Source: Meinhardsimonia xiamenensis (lineage in GTDB: Bacteria > Pseudomonadota > Alphaproteobacteria > Rhodobacterales > Rhodobacteraceae). Taken from it: a stretch of DNA of 64,000 bases. This document shows positions 1-9,323 of the stretch, piece after piece; the stretch's first letter is position 1, and each line of letters opens with the position of its first letter. Under the pieces are notes generated by a model. That model did not search any database and had not been told where the DNA came from. It saw nothing but the letters and a program-made list of their open reading frames with translations. The stretch spans positions 62,001 to 126,000 of the forward strand of contig NZ_FNFV01000002.1 of NCBI RefSeq assembly GCF_900102905.1, read 5' to 3'. The position numbers and the translations under genes are program-made.

Positions 1-1
1 C

Positions 2-1264
2 TATGACAAGGAGGAGTTCATTCTCGATCTCACCCCGCAGGGGCAGGCGCTGGGCTTCACCATCGACGCGTTGGGGCGTGTCCTGCGCAACCGGCTGAAC
101 GGCATCGAGGCGGCGAGCTTCCCCGACGGTCCGCGTTCGGCAACGATCAGGGTGGAGCTGCCCGCGGGCGAGCTGACGGCCGATTTCCTCGACCGGATGC
201 AGATCAGGAGCCCGGCGGGCGAGTACGTGAGCCTTTCGGACATCGTCAGCGTCGAACGGCGTGCGGGCTTTTCCACCGTCAGGCGGGAGAACGGGCTGCG
301 GGTTGTCTCCGTCACCGGCGACATCGCCGAGGACGACGCCGCCCGCGCCGCCGAGATCGACGCGCGGTTGCGGGATGAACTGCTGCCACAGATCGAGGAG
401 CGCTTCGGCATCTCCATCCGCCTTGCCGGGATTGCGGAGGAGGAAAGCGCGTTTCTGTCGGATGCGCGCACGGGCTTTCTTCTGTGCCTGCTCGGCATCT
501 ACCTGACGCTTGCGTGGATCTTCGCCAGCTGGTCGCGGCCGCTGGTGGTGATGGCGGTGATCCCCTTCGGGCTCATCGGTGCCTTCTGGGGCCACCAGCA
601 CTGGGACGTGCCGCTCAGCATGTTTTCGGTGGTGGGGCTCATCGGCATGACCGGCATCATCATCAACGACTCGATCGTGCTGGTGACCACGGTGGACGCC
701 TACGCACGCGAGCGCGGGCTCTTTCCCGCCATCGTCGACGCCGCCTGCGACCGGCTGCGGGCGGTGCTGCTGACCACGGCGACCACCGTGCTGGGGCTTG
801 CGCCGCTCCTTTACGAGACCTCTCAGCAGGCGCAGTTTCTCAAGCCCACGGTGATCACGCTGGTCTATGGCCTCGGCTTCGGCATGGTGCTGGTGCTGCT
901 GCTGGTGCCGGTGCTTCTGGGCATCGGGCAAGACATTGGGCGGCACATCCGCGCCCTGCGCCGGGCGCTCGGCCGGCCACTGCGCGCGCGTGGCATCGGC
1001 CTGGCAGCTGCGGGCGGCCTTGTGGGGGTCGTGGTGCTGTTTGCGCTGACGCTTGGCGCGGTGTTCGTGCGCGGCCGCCTGCCGTCGGGGGTGGAAGCGC
1101 TTCTGGCTGCTCTGCCGGTGCCGATTCGGGTTGCGGCACCGGCGCCGACGGCGCTCGGGGTGTTTCTTGCCGGCGCCGCGCTATGGCTTCTCGCGCTCTA
1201 TGTGGTTGCGGCTTTGGCGATGGCGCTGTCGGGGCGGCAGCGGCGGGCGCGCGGGGCGGGTTGA
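2..1264 (+). CDS. Efflux RND transporter permease subunit, C-terminal part (5' end outside the window)
   Basis: The reading frame is open from the first bases, so only the last 420 residues are present. They match the second half of an AcrB/HAE-type proton-driven inner-membrane efflux pump. A periplasmic porter region comes first, followed by five membrane segments corresponding to TM8-TM12. The family-typical stretch MTGIIINDSIVLV and the run TTATTVLGLAPLL are present. Oddly, after the usual last helix there is an extension of about 110 residues carrying two more hydrophobic segments (GLVGVVVLFALTLGAVF and LWLLALYVVAALAMAL) and a basic tail. Membrane-fusion partner genes would lie upstream, outside the window. 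Substrate cannot be told from this fragment. Confidence 0.9.
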   Translation, partial: YDKEEFILDLTPQGQALGFTIDALGRVLRNRLNGIEAASFPDGPRSATIRVELPAGELTADFLDRMQIRSPAGEYVSLSDIVSVERRAGFSTVRRENGLRVVSVTGDIAEDDAARAAEIDARLRDELLPQIEERFGISIRLAGIAEEESAFLSDARTGFLLCLLGIYLTLAWIFASWSRPLVVMAVIPFGLIGAFWGHQHWDVPLSMFSVVGLIGMTGIIINDSIVLVTTVDAYARERGLFPAIVDAACDRLRAVLLTTATTVLGLAPLLYETSQQAQFLKPTVITLVYGLGFGMVLVLLLVPVLLGIGQDIGRHIRALRRALGRPLRARGIGLAAAGGLVGVVVLFALTLGAVFVRGRLPSGVEALLAALPVPIRVAAPAPTALGVFLAGAALWLLALYVVAALAMALSGRQRRARGAG

Positions 1265-1278
1265 GGCCGGCTCACCCC

Positions 1279-2154
1279 TCATCCGGTGCAGCCGCGGATG
1301 TCCACCGCCGCGCCGCTCCCATCCAGAACCGTGATGCGCAGCGCGTCCGGCGAGAAGGGGAAGGGGCGGGCGAAGGGAGGCACCATCTCCGCCATCGCGA
1401 CCAGCTCGCCGCCTTCGCGTCGGGTTCTGGCCTCGGAGATCCAGACGCTGCGGTCGGGCAGCTCGAACACGGCGATCTCCTCTCCGCTGCCGAGCGCGGG
1501 CATCGCGATGCGGGCGGTCACGCGCAGCCCGTCGGCGATGTCCTCGGCCGTGCAGCGGACTTGCGCCACGCCCGCCGCCTGTGCCGCCAGCGGCCTGCGG
1601 GCGAGCGCGGCATCGATGCGCGGATCGGGTGCGCCCGGCCCGGCGAGCTCGGCCGAGAGGGTGAGCGCCACCGGCAGGCACACGGTCTCGCACACCCCGA
1701 GCTCGAGACTGGCGTGAAGGCGCACCGGGCCGGGACGCTCGGGCGTGATTTCGACCGGAAGGATGACCTCGGTCCGGTAGCCCAGGATCGTCAGGCCGTT
1801 CTGGCGGATCACCTCGGGGGCCGGCCAATGCAGCGCCGCCGCCGCGAGGTTGGACGAGCCGCTCCAGTCGAAACGGGGCGGTATGCCCGCATCGCCCGGT
1901 GCGCGCCAGTAGGTCTTCCAGCCCGGCGCCAGCCGTATCCTGACCGCCGACATCCGGGTGCCCGCCTCGGTGAGCCAGCCGGGCAGGATGTCAACCGAAG
2001 CCACCGCGGACAGGGCGGGGGGCGCCGCTTCGCCCGCGCCGGCGCGGCCCGCCGCCGCGAGGCAGACCGCCCCGGCCAAAGCCAGGGCAAGAGCCAGGGC
2101 AAGAGCCATATCGCGCGCGAGCCGTGCGAAAATCGTCCTGAGTGTTCCGATCAT
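1279..2154 (-). CDS. DsbD alpha-domain-like periplasmic protein
   Basis: This is a 291-residue protein that begins with a basic stretch and a long Ala/Leu signal sequence (residues 16-40), so it is probably exported. The mature part resembles the N-terminal (alpha) domain of thiol:disulfide interchange protein DsbD. A Cys pair in CETVC at residues 155-159 sits where DsbD-alpha carries its redox cysteines. It lacks the DsbD membrane and thioredoxin domains, so it would need a separate membrane electron donor such as a CcdA/ScsB-type protein. The ATG at 2154 was chosen because the signal peptide follows it; the frame stays open further upstream without a plausible start. It converges on the RND gene. 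Confidence 0.75.
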   Translation of the reverse strand: MIGTLRTIFARLARDMALALALALALAGAVCLAAAGRAGAGEAAPPALSAVASVDILPGWLTEAGTRMSAVRIRLAPGWKTYWRAPGDAGIPPRFDWSGSSNLAAAALHWPAPEVIRQNGLTILGYRTEVILPVEITPERPGPVRLHASLELGVCETVCLPVALTLSAELAGPGAPDPRIDAALARRPLAAQAAGVAQVRCTAEDIADGLRVTARIAMPALGSGEEIAVFELPDRSVWISEARTRREGGELVAMAEMVPPFARPFPFSPDALRITVLDGSGAAVDIRGCTG

Positions 2155-2267
2155 GGCGCGAACATAGGTGCGGACGGCGGCCGAGGAAATCACATTGGGG
2201 CGAGGAAGGCGCGGATGACGCGGCGCTGCCCTCTTGCAGTCGCGCGCCGAAGCACCACTATTGGACC

Positions 2268-2843
2268 ATGACACAGCCGACATCCTTCACCGGCCTTGCC
2301 GGCAAACTTCTCATCGCCATGCCCGGAATGGGTGATCCCCGTTTCGAGCGTTCGGTCGTCTTCATGTGCGCCCATTCGCCGGAGGCGGCGATGGGCCTCA
2401 TCGTCAACAAGCCCACGCCCAACCTCCGGCTTGACGAGATGCTCCAGCAGCTCGGCATCACCCCGGGCCCGGCAAGCGTCGGCCGTCCCGTGCATTTCGG
2501 CGGGCCGGTCGAGACCGGACGCGGGTTTGTCCTGCACAGCGCCGATTACGAGGTCGAGGGCGCGACGCTGAAGGTGGACGATGCCTTTTCCATGACCGCC
2601 ACCCTCGACATCCTGCGCGACATCGCGCAAGGCACCGGGCCCGCGCGCTGGCTGGCGACTCTGGGCTATGCGGGCTGGGGGCCGGGGCAGCTCGATCACG
2701 AGATCCAGATGAACGGCTGGCTCACCTGCGACGCTGACCCGAAGATCGTCTTCGACACGCCCGACAGCGAGAAATGGAACGCGGCGCTCAAGTCGCTCGG
2801 GGTGGATGCGGTCTCGCTCTCGGCCGCCGCCGGGCGGGCCTGA
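2268..2843 (+). CDS. YqgE/AlgH family protein (DUF179)
   Basis: This 191-residue cytoplasmic protein starts with the family signature [11 protein letters not shown]-like block (here [20 protein letters not shown]) followed by [20 protein letters not shown], characteristic of YqgE/AlgH. The remaining conserved blocks ([14 protein letters not shown] and [15 protein letters not shown]) are also present, and the length matches the family. The biochemical role of this family is not established; AlgH was named from alginate regulation in Pseudomonas. The ATG at 2268 begins the conserved block almost immediately. It is followed after 21 bases by recO in the same direction. Confidence 0.92.
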   Translation: MTQPTSFTGLAGKLLIAMPGMGDPRFERSVVFMCAHSPEAAMGLIVNKPTPNLRLDEMLQQLGITPGPASVGRPVHFGGPVETGRGFVLHSADYEVEGATLKVDDAFSMTATLDILRDIAQGTGPARWLATLGYAGWGPGQLDHEIQMNGWLTCDADPKIVFDTPDSEKWNAALKSLGVDAVSLSAAAGRA

Positions 2844-2864
2844 GCGCAACCCGGCGGGCCGGGC

Positions 2865-3590
2865 ATGGAGTGGCGTGACGAGGGCTTTGTCATCGCCGTT
2901 CGCCCGCATGGCGAGAACGGCGCGATTGTCGAGGCCTTCACCGCTGCGCACGGCCGGCACGCAGGCCTTGTGCGCGGCGGCGCGGGGCGGCGGCTTGCCC
3001 CGGTTCTCCAGCCCGGCACGCAGCTGCAACTGACATGGCGCGCGCGGCTCGAGGAGCATCTGGGCAGCTACACCGTGGAGCCGGTGAAGGCGCGCGCCGG
3101 GGCGGTGATGGGCGACCGGCTGGCGCTGGCGGCGCTCGGTTCGGTCTGCGCGCTTCTGAGCTTCGCGCTGCCCGAGCGCGAGCCGCACCCGCGGCTCTAT
3201 GAGCGCACGCTGAAGCTTCTCGACCTTCTGGGAGACGACCGGGACTGGCCGCTGGCCTACCTCATCTGGGAAGCCGCTCTTCTGGAAGAGACGGGCTTCG
3301 GCCTTGACCTTTCCGCCTGTGCCGTCACCGGCGAGGCCGATGACCTTGCCTATGTCTCGCCGAAGAGCGGCCGGGCGGTAAGCCGGGCCGGGGCAGGGGA
3401 GTGGGCCGAGCGGCTGTTGCCGCTGCCCCCCTGCCTTCTGGGCGCCGAAGGGGCGACGGCCGAGGAGATTGCGGCGGGTCTGCGCACCACCGGCCATTTC
3501 CTCGAGCACCGGCTGGCGCCCGCCCTTGGCGAACGCCCGCTGCCGGCGGCCCGGCGGCGCCTTGTCGAGGCCTGGGCCCGGCGGCTCTGA
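2865..3590 (+). CDS. recO: DNA repair protein RecO
   Basis: At 241 residues this matches RecO. An N-terminal OB-fold (about residues 1-80, starting [25 protein letters not shown]) is followed by a helical domain. RecO acts with RecF and RecR to load RecA onto SSB-coated single-stranded DNA in gap repair. The start lies 21 bases after the YqgE stop. The C-terminus ends in the usual basic helix, and the gene is convergent with the acyl-CoA dehydrogenase gene with only a few bases between the stops. Confidence 0.93.
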   Translation: MEWRDEGFVIAVRPHGENGAIVEAFTAAHGRHAGLVRGGAGRRLAPVLQPGTQLQLTWRARLEEHLGSYTVEPVKARAGAVMGDRLALAALGSVCALLSFALPEREPHPRLYERTLKLLDLLGDDRDWPLAYLIWEAALLEETGFGLDLSACAVTGEADDLAYVSPKSGRAVSRAGAGEWAERLLPLPPCLLGAEGATAEEIAAGLRTTGHFLEHRLAPALGERPLPAARRRLVEAWARRL

Positions 3591-3596
3591 GCGCCT

Positions 3597-5279
3597 TCAG
3601 GAGAGGAGCCTGCGCGCGATCACCTGCGCCTGGATCTCGGCCGCGCCCTCGAAGATGTTGAGAATGCGCGCGTCGCACAGCACCCGGCTGATCGGATACT
3701 CCAACGCGAATCCGTTGCCGCCGTGGATCTGCACCCCATTGTCGGCCGCCGCCCAGGCCACGCGCGCCCCCAGAAGCTTGGCCATCCCCGCCTCGAGGTC
3801 GCAGCGCCGGCCGCCGTCCTTCTCGCGCGCGGCGTGATAGGTGAGCTGGCGGGCGATCATGATTTCCACCGCCATCGTGGCGAGCTTGCCCGACACGCGC
3901 GGGAAGGCGATGAGCGGCTTGCCGAACTGGCGCCGCTCCTGCGCGTAGCGCAGCGCCAGATCAAGCGCCGACTGCGCCACGCCGATGGCGCGCGCCGCCG
4001 TCTGGATGCGGGCCGATTCGAAGGTCTGCATGAGCTGCTTGAAGCCCTGCCCCTCGACCCCGCCCAGAAGGTTCTCGCCCTTTACCCGGAAGCGGTCGAA
4101 GGCGAGCTCGTATTCCTTCATGCCGCGATAGCCCAGAACCTCGATCTCGGTGCCGGTGAGCCCCTCGTCGGGGAAGGGGTCATCGTCGGTGCCCGGCGTC
4201 TTCTCGGCAAGAAACATCGACAGCCCGCGCCAGTCGGTCGTCTCGGGGTCGGTGCGGGCCAGAAGCGTCATCACATGGGCGCGCGCGGCATGGGTGATCC
4301 AGGTCTTGTTGCCGGTGATGAGCCAGTCGTCGCCCTCGCGCACCGCGCGCGTGCGCAGGCTGCCGAGGTCGGAGCCGGTGTTGGGCTCGGTGAACACGGC
4401 GGTGGGCAGGATCTCGCCGGAGGCGATCTTGGGCAGCCACTGGCGCTTCTGCGCCTCGGTCCCGCCGCAGAGGATGAGCTCGGCGGCAATTTCCGAGCGG
4501 GTGCCGAGCGAGCCCACCCCGATGTAGCCGCGGCTGAGCTCCTCGGAGACGACGCACATCGAGGCCTTCGACAGCCCGAAGCCGCCATATTCCTCGGGGA
4601 TCGTGAGGCCGAAGACGCCGAGCTCGGCCATCTCGGCGATGATCTCCATCGGGATCAGCTCGTCGCGCAGATGCCAGCCGTGGGCGTGCGGCACCACCCG
4701 CTCCTCGGCGAAGCGGCGGAACTGTGCGCGGATCATCTCGAGCTCCTCGTCAAGCCCGGTGGCCCCGAAGCTCGCCGCGCCCTCGGCGGCCTGCATCAGC
4801 TCCACAAGCCGCGTGCGGGCCGCCTGCGTGTTGCCCCTCGCGATCAGCTCGGCCACGGCGGGCTGTTCGAGTTCGGCCCGCTCATCCACGCCGACGCCGA
4901 TCTCGTCCAGCCGCGCGATCTCGCCCTGGCTCATCGGAATGCCGCCCCTGATCTGGGCGAGATACTCACCGAAGGCGATCTGATGGATGAGCGCCTCCAT
5001 CTCGCCGAATCGCCCCTCTGCCTCTAGCCGGAGCGCCCAGCCCTGCATCTGCGAAAGCGCCTCCACCACCGTGGCAATCCATGCCAGCCCGTGGGCGGCG
5101 GTCTGTTCGGCTTCCAGCGCACCCTGAGCGAGCTTTCCTTCCGGCGCGAGCCGCTTGCGCAGCTGCACCGCCGCATGCTCGGCCACCGCGCGTATCGGCT
5201 CAAGTGCGGCAGAGGTCAGCTCCAGAAGATTCGGCAAAAGCGCTGCCGAAGGCTGTCGGGTCTGTCCGTCGTGGGGCAT
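3597..5279 (-). CDS. mcd: Acyl-CoA dehydrogenase family protein, probably methylsuccinyl-CoA dehydrogenase
   Basis: This 560-residue flavoenzyme is far longer than ordinary acyl-CoA dehydrogenases (about 380). It has a helical N-terminal extension of roughly 150 residues before the ACAD fold. That architecture is the mark of (2S)-methylsuccinyl-CoA dehydrogenase, which makes mesaconyl-CoA in the ethylmalonyl-CoA pathway of acetate assimilation. FAD and substrate motifs such as VFTEPNTGSDLGSLRTRAV and WITHAARAH are present, and the C-terminal FEGAAEIQAQ retains the Glu expected as catalytic base. The ATG at 5279 follows a GGGAGAGAC ribosome-binding site; a slightly longer open frame upstream is ignored. 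The specific assignment is inferred from length, architecture and family context; mcl1 of the same pathway is nearby. Confidence 0.85.
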   Translation of the reverse strand: MPHDGQTRQPSAALLPNLLELTSAALEPIRAVAEHAAVQLRKRLAPEGKLAQGALEAEQTAAHGLAWIATVVEALSQMQGWALRLEAEGRFGEMEALIHQIAFGEYLAQIRGGIPMSQGEIARLDEIGVGVDERAELEQPAVAELIARGNTQAARTRLVELMQAAEGAASFGATGLDEELEMIRAQFRRFAEERVVPHAHGWHLRDELIPMEIIAEMAELGVFGLTIPEEYGGFGLSKASMCVVSEELSRGYIGVGSLGTRSEIAAELILCGGTEAQKRQWLPKIASGEILPTAVFTEPNTGSDLGSLRTRAVREGDDWLITGNKTWITHAARAHVMTLLARTDPETTDWRGLSMFLAEKTPGTDDDPFPDEGLTGTEIEVLGYRGMKEYELAFDRFRVKGENLLGGVEGQGFKQLMQTFESARIQTAARAIGVAQSALDLALRYAQERRQFGKPLIAFPRVSGKLATMAVEIMIARQLTYHAAREKDGGRRCDLEAGMAKLLGARVAWAAADNGVQIHGGNGFALEYPISRVLCDARILNIFEGAAEIQAQVIARRLLS

Positions 5280-5313
5280 GCGTCTCTCCCGTCGAGTGCT
5301 GATGTCGGAAATA

Positions 5314-5339
5314 GGACCTTTGCAGGTGCAGCGCAATAA
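5314..5339. promoter_or_regulatory. Candidate operator shared with mcl1 (ethylmalonyl-CoA pathway motif, copy 1)
   Basis: Upstream of the mcd start the + strand reads GGACCTT, ten variable bases, then GCGCAATAA. The same two blocks with exactly the same spacing occur upstream of mcl1 at 9324-9349. Inside the motif TTGC and GCAA form an imperfect dyad. The site is read in opposite orientation relative to mcd and mcl1, which would suit a dyad-binding regulator. The function is inferred. Confidence 0.45.
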
Positions 5340-5446
5340 AAATTCGAAGAGATGTGCAACAGCGCACGAAAATGACCGAAGCGCTTGACGGGTGCACCCG
5401 CGCGGCGAAAGCGCTATGACCGAGGGGTGCTTGCGGAACGGGACGG

Positions 5447-6217
5447 ATGACGGGATTTCTTGCCGAGCTGTCGCCGGGTGTTCTGGCCTTCACGCTCGCC
5501 GCCACGGTCGCGGCCGGTTTCGTGAAGGGGGCGGTCGGCTTTGCCATGCCGATGATCATGATCTCGGCGCTGGGCTCGGTGCTCAGGCCCGATCTGGCGC
5601 TGGCGGCGCTGATCTTGCCAACGCTCCTCTCGAACCTCTGGCAGGCGCTGCGCGGGGGCCTGCGCCCTGCCCTCGCCTCGGCATGGAAGTTCCGCGAATT
5701 CGTGGCGATCGTGCTTGTCTTTATTCTCGTCAGCGCGCAGCTCGTGCGGGTTCTGCCCCAGCAGGTGATGTATCTTCTCTTGGGCCTCATGGTCACCGCC
5801 TTCGCGCTTGCCCAGCTCATGGGCTGGCGGCCGGTGATCCGCCCCGAACACCGCCGCCGCGCCGAGATCGTCTTGGGCACCATCGCCGGTTTCGTCGGTG
5901 GCATCTCGGGCGTGTGGGGGCCGCCCACGGTGCTCTACCTCAACGCCATCGAGGCGCCGAAGCTCGAGCACATCCGCGTCCAGGGCGTGGTCTATGCGCT
6001 CGGCTCGGTTGCGCTCCTCGGCGGGCACCTGAACTCGGGCGTGCTCAACGCCACCACGCTGCCCGCCTCGGCGGCGCTCTGCCTGCCCGCGCTTCTTGGC
6101 ATGGCGCTGGGCTTCCGCCTTTCCGACCGGCTCGACCAGGAGCGCTTCCGCCGCGCCACGCTGGTGGTGCTGACGCTCGCGGGGCTGAACCTGCTGCGCC
6201 GCGGCTTCCTTGGCTGA
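5447..6217 (+). CDS. Sulfite exporter TauE/SafE (TSUP) family membrane protein
   Basis: This 256-residue hydrophobic protein has about eight membrane helices. It has the TSUP-family opening AGFVKGAVGFAMPM in its first helix pair and a matching repeat GFVGGISGVWGPPTVLYL in the second half. The family exports sulfite, sulfoacetate or other organosulfur anions, but the substrate here cannot be assigned and the neighbours give no sulfur context. The ATG at 5447 follows an acceptable GGGACGG site. It converges on the transaminase gene with a 6-base gap between stops. Confidence 0.88.
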   Translation: MTGFLAELSPGVLAFTLAATVAAGFVKGAVGFAMPMIMISALGSVLRPDLALAALILPTLLSNLWQALRGGLRPALASAWKFREFVAIVLVFILVSAQLVRVLPQQVMYLLLGLMVTAFALAQLMGWRPVIRPEHRRRAEIVLGTIAGFVGGISGVWGPPTVLYLNAIEAPKLEHIRVQGVVYALGSVALLGGHLNSGVLNATTLPASAALCLPALLGMALGFRLSDRLDQERFRRATLVVLTLAGLNLLRRGFLG

Positions 6218-6223
6218 GAGGGA

Positions 6224-7075
6224 TCAGACCGCGTTGCGCCGAGCTTCCTCCACATAGATCTCGCGCAGCCGCCGGGCGATGGGGCCGGGGCGCCCGCCGC
6301 CGATCTCGACATCGTCGATCGCCACCACGGGCTGCACGAATGTCGTCGCCGAGGTGATGAAAGCCTCGTCGGCGCCTTGCGCTTCCTCGATGGTGAAGGG
6401 CCGCTCCTCCACCTCCATCTGCGCCTCGCGGGCCAGCCGCAGCACGGCGGCGCGGGTGATCCCGTGCAGGATCTCGTTGCCAAGATGGCGGGTGATGATC
6501 CTGCCGCCCTTGACGATGTAGGCGTTGTTGGAGGTGCCTTCGGTCACGAAACCTTCCTCGACCATCCAGGCGTCATCGGCGCCGGCGGCCTTGGCCATCA
6601 TCTTGCCCATGGAGGGGTAGAGAAGCTGCACCGTCTTGATGTCGCGCCGGCCCCAGCGCTCGTCGGGAATGGAGATCACGCGGATGCCGCGTTCGGCCGC
6701 GGGGCTCTCGACAATCTGCTTTTCCTGCGTGAACATCACCAGCGTCGGCGCGACGCCCGCGGGATAGACGAAATCCCGGTCCGCCGCGCCGCGCGTGACC
6801 TGCAGATAGACAAGCCCTTCCTCGACGCCGTTGCGCCGCACCAGCTCGCGGTGGATTTCCAGAAGCTCCTCGTCGCTGGCCGGCGCGGCCATGTCGAGCT
6901 CGGCGAGCGAGCGGCGCAGCCGGCGCATGTGCCCCTCGAAGTCGAGAAGCCTGCCCTCGAGCACGCTCGTCACCTCATAGACACCGTCGGCAAAGAGAAA
7001 GCCCCGGTCAAAGACCGAAACCTTCGCCTCCTCCTCGGGCACATACGCACCGTTGACATAGACGATCCGGCTCAT
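6224..7075 (-). CDS. D-amino-acid transaminase (class IV, PLP-dependent)
   Basis: This 283-residue fold-type IV aminotransferase opens with VYVNGAYVPEEEAKVSVFDRGFLFADGVYE, the family signature. The PLP-binding Lys lies in RRDIKTVQLL. The cofactor-binding region EEGFVTEGTSNNAYIV and the SATTFVQPVV motif are typical of D-alanine/D-glutamate aminotransferases rather than branched-chain enzymes. It would interconvert D-amino acids and 2-oxo acids in the cytoplasm. It lies 24 bases downstream of dgcA, so dgcN-dgcA-transaminase probably form one D-amino-acid operon. Exact substrate is not determined by sequence reading. Confidence 0.88.
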   Translation of the reverse strand: MSRIVYVNGAYVPEEEAKVSVFDRGFLFADGVYEVTSVLEGRLLDFEGHMRRLRRSLAELDMAAPASDEELLEIHRELVRRNGVEEGLVYLQVTRGAADRDFVYPAGVAPTLVMFTQEKQIVESPAAERGIRVISIPDERWGRRDIKTVQLLYPSMGKMMAKAAGADDAWMVEEGFVTEGTSNNAYIVKGGRIITRHLGNEILHGITRAAVLRLAREAQMEVEERPFTIEEAQGADEAFITSATTFVQPVVAIDDVEIGGGRPGPIARRLREIYVEEARRNAV

Positions 7076-7099
7076 GGCTGCTCCTTCCCTTCCCGCGCC

Positions 7100-8065
7100 C
7101 TAGCCCCAGAGCGCCGCTTCGGGGGGGTGTATCCCTTCCGCGTCAAAGGTCAATGGCACCGCGCGGTCGCGCGCCAGAAGCAGCGGCCCGTCAAGATCGA
7201 CGAACTCGGCCCCCTGCGCCACCAGAACGGCGGGCGCCATAGCAAGCGAGGAGCCCACCATGCAGCCCACCATGATGCCGAAGCCGGCCGCGCGCGCCGC
7301 CTCCCGCAGCGCCAGCGCCTCGGTCAGCCCGCCGGTCTTGTCGAGCTTGATGTTGACGAGATCATACTTGGCCCGAAGCCCGGGCAGCGAGGCGCGGTCA
7401 TGGCAGGCCTCGTCGGCACAGACGGGCACCGGCCGCTCCATCTCGGCAAGCGCGTCATCGGCGCCTGCCGGCAGCGGCTGCTCGACCATCGCCACGCCAA
7501 GGCGCACCAGATGCGGGGCAAGCTCGGCGTATAGCTCCGGCGTCCAGCCCTCATTGGCATCGACGATGATGCGCGCATCCCGCGCGCCCTCGCGCACCGC
7601 CTCGAGCCGCGCCATGTCGCCCTCGCCGCCAAGCTTGATCTTCAGAAGCGGGCGATGCGCATTCCTCGCCGCCGCCGCGCGCATCCGCTCGGGCGCATCG
7701 AGCGAAAGCGTGTAGGCCGTCACCACCGGCCGCGGGGCGGGCAGTCCGGCAAGTTCCCACACCCGGCGCCCGACGCGCTTGGCCTCGAGATCCCAAAGCG
7801 CGCAGTCGAGCGCATTGCGCGCGGCACCCGCGGGCAGCATCTCCTGCAGCGCGCGCCGGTCCAGGGGCGGCTCGAGCGCGCGGATCTCGGCCGCCACCCC
7901 CTCCACCGTCTCGCCATAGCGGGAATAGGGCACGCATTCGCCCCAGCCGCGCGCCCCGCCATCCTCAAGCGCCACTGTCAGCACCCGCGCCTCGGTGCGC
8001 GAGCCGCGCGAGATGGTGAACACCTCCCTGAGCGGAAACACATCCTCGCGCAGCTCGACCTTCAT
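7100..8065 (-). CDS. dgcA: N-acetyl-D-glutamate racemase DgcA / dipeptide epimerase-like enolase-superfamily enzyme
   Basis: This 321-residue enolase-superfamily member has the MLE/epimerase motif set. It has KIKLGG (catalytic Lys pair), the metal ligands in VDANEGW, VEQPLP and CADEA, and the second-face Lys in NIKLDKTGG. Enzymes of this subfamily were first called L-Ala-D/L-Glu epimerases; when placed beside a DUF1611 gene, as here, they act as N-acetyl-D-Glu racemase in D-glutamate catabolism. The ATG at 8065 was preferred over a start 10 codons upstream because conserved sequence begins there. The upstream gap to dgcN holds a 24-bp dispersed repeat. Confidence 0.85.
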   Translation of the reverse strand: MKVELREDVFPLREVFTISRGSRTEARVLTVALEDGGARGWGECVPYSRYGETVEGVAAEIRALEPPLDRRALQEMLPAGAARNALDCALWDLEAKRVGRRVWELAGLPAPRPVVTAYTLSLDAPERMRAAAARNAHRPLLKIKLGGEGDMARLEAVREGARDARIIVDANEGWTPELYAELAPHLVRLGVAMVEQPLPAGADDALAEMERPVPVCADEACHDRASLPGLRAKYDLVNIKLDKTGGLTEALALREAARAAGFGIMVGCMVGSSLAMAPAVLVAQGAEFVDLDGPLLLARDRAVPLTFDAEGIHPPEAALWG

Positions 8066-8078
8066 CGCACCCCCTGCC

Positions 8079-8102
8079 TCATCACCCTGGTGCAAATACC
8101 CA
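8079..8102. repeat. 24-bp dispersed repeat, copy 1
   Basis: The + strand TCATCACCCTGG followed by TGCAAATACCCA is repeated without a mismatch at 27005-27028. Here it sits between the dgcN stop and the dgcA start. Confidence 0.8.
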
Positions 8103-8133
8103 TTTCACCCGGCAGCCGCCCGCGCAACCTCCG

Positions 8134-9135
8134 TCAGATCGCCTCGAGCGCCTCAACAAGCCGCTCCGCGCCCTGGCGGAAAGGGTCCACCGTCGGCAGC
8201 CCCATGCGCCGCTCGACGCTCTCCAGATAGCTCAGCGCCTCGTCCTCGCCCATCGCCGCGGTGTTGACGGAGATGCCCACCACCTGCGCGCGCGGGTTGG
8301 CGATGCGCGCGAGCGGCAGCGCCAGATCGCGCAGCGCCTCGAGGCTTGGCACCGGGTGCTCGGGCAGCCCGCGCAGATGCGTGCGCGTCGGCTCATGGGC
8401 GAGGATCAGCGCATCGGGCTGGCCGCCGTGGATGAGCGCCATGGTCACGCCGGAAAAGGAGATGTGAAAGAGGCTGCCCTGGCCCTCGATCATGTCCCAG
8501 TGGTCGTCGTCGTTGTCGGGCGTGAGCCACTCCACCGCCCCGGCCATGAAATCGGCCACCACCGCATCGAGCGGCACCCCCTCGCCGGTGATGAGAATGC
8601 CCGTCTGCCCCGTGGCGCGAAAGCTCGACTTCATCCCCCGCGCCTTCGCCGCCCGGTCCATGGCGAGCGCGGTGTACATCTTGCCCACCGAACAATCGGT
8701 GCCCACGGCGAGGCAGCGCTTGCCGCTGCGCTTGCGACCATTCGCGATGGGATATGCCACGGTCGGCACCCGCACATCGTGCAGCTGCCGGCCATGGGCG
8801 CGCGTCGCGGCCACGAGATCGGGCTCGTCGCGCAGAAGATTGTGCAGCCCCGAGGCAAGATCGAAGCCCTCCTCGAGTGCGGCCACCAGCACCTTCTTCC
8901 AGGCGGGGCTGATCACGCCGCCGCGGTTGGCCACGCCGATCACCAGTGTCTTCGCGCCCGCCGCCCGCGCCTCTTCAAGCGTCATGTCGGGCAGGCCGAC
9001 ATCGGCCTTGCATCCCTCCATGCGCAGCTGGCCAAGCGCGTGTTCCGGCCGCCAGTCGCGGATGCCCTGCGCCACCTTCGCGGCGAGCTGATCGGGCGCG
9101 TCGCCCAGAAACAGAAGATAGGGGGTCTCGATCAT
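8134..9135 (-). CDS. dgcN: D-glutamate N-acetyltransferase DgcN (DUF1611 family)
   Basis: This 333-residue protein belongs to the DUF1611 family. Its C-terminal half has a P-loop-like motif in CLAVGTDCSVGKMYTALAM and a typical DMIEGQGSLFHISFSGVTMALIHG stretch. DUF1611 proteins adjacent to dgcA acetylate D-glutamate before racemisation to the L-form. The open frame continues far upstream across mcl1 on the other strand, but the ATG at 9135 starts the conserved region (IETPYLLFLGD) and is preceded by a GAAGGAGA ribosome-binding site. The gene is divergent from mcl1 with a 270-base intergenic region. Confidence 0.87.
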   Translation of the reverse strand: MIETPYLLFLGDAPDQLAAKVAQGIRDWRPEHALGQLRMEGCKADVGLPDMTLEEARAAGAKTLVIGVANRGGVISPAWKKVLVAALEEGFDLASGLHNLLRDEPDLVAATRAHGRQLHDVRVPTVAYPIANGRKRSGKRCLAVGTDCSVGKMYTALAMDRAAKARGMKSSFRATGQTGILITGEGVPLDAVVADFMAGAVEWLTPDNDDDHWDMIEGQGSLFHISFSGVTMALIHGGQPDALILAHEPTRTHLRGLPEHPVPSLEALRDLALPLARIANPRAQVVGISVNTAAMGEDEALSYLESVERRMGLPTVDPFRQGAERLVEALEAI

Positions 9136-9323
9136 CGCGCGGTCTCCTTCGCCTGGCCAGACAATGCTGCGGAAGTCGCGAAATGTCGTCCGAAACTGCG
9201 AAGAAATCCCGAAATCCGGCGAATCTTCTTCGGCCAAACGCTCCTTGGACAGGAGTTTGTTGCGTGGAACGGCAGGGGCGTGCCCACCTCGTCCCGCCCC
9301 GCTGCATGCTGCGGGTGCAAAAC

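Noticed and set aside
5385-5420. TTGACG and TATGAC as a promoter for the TauE-type gene
   Set aside because: The spacing between the elements is 24 bases, far outside the usable range.
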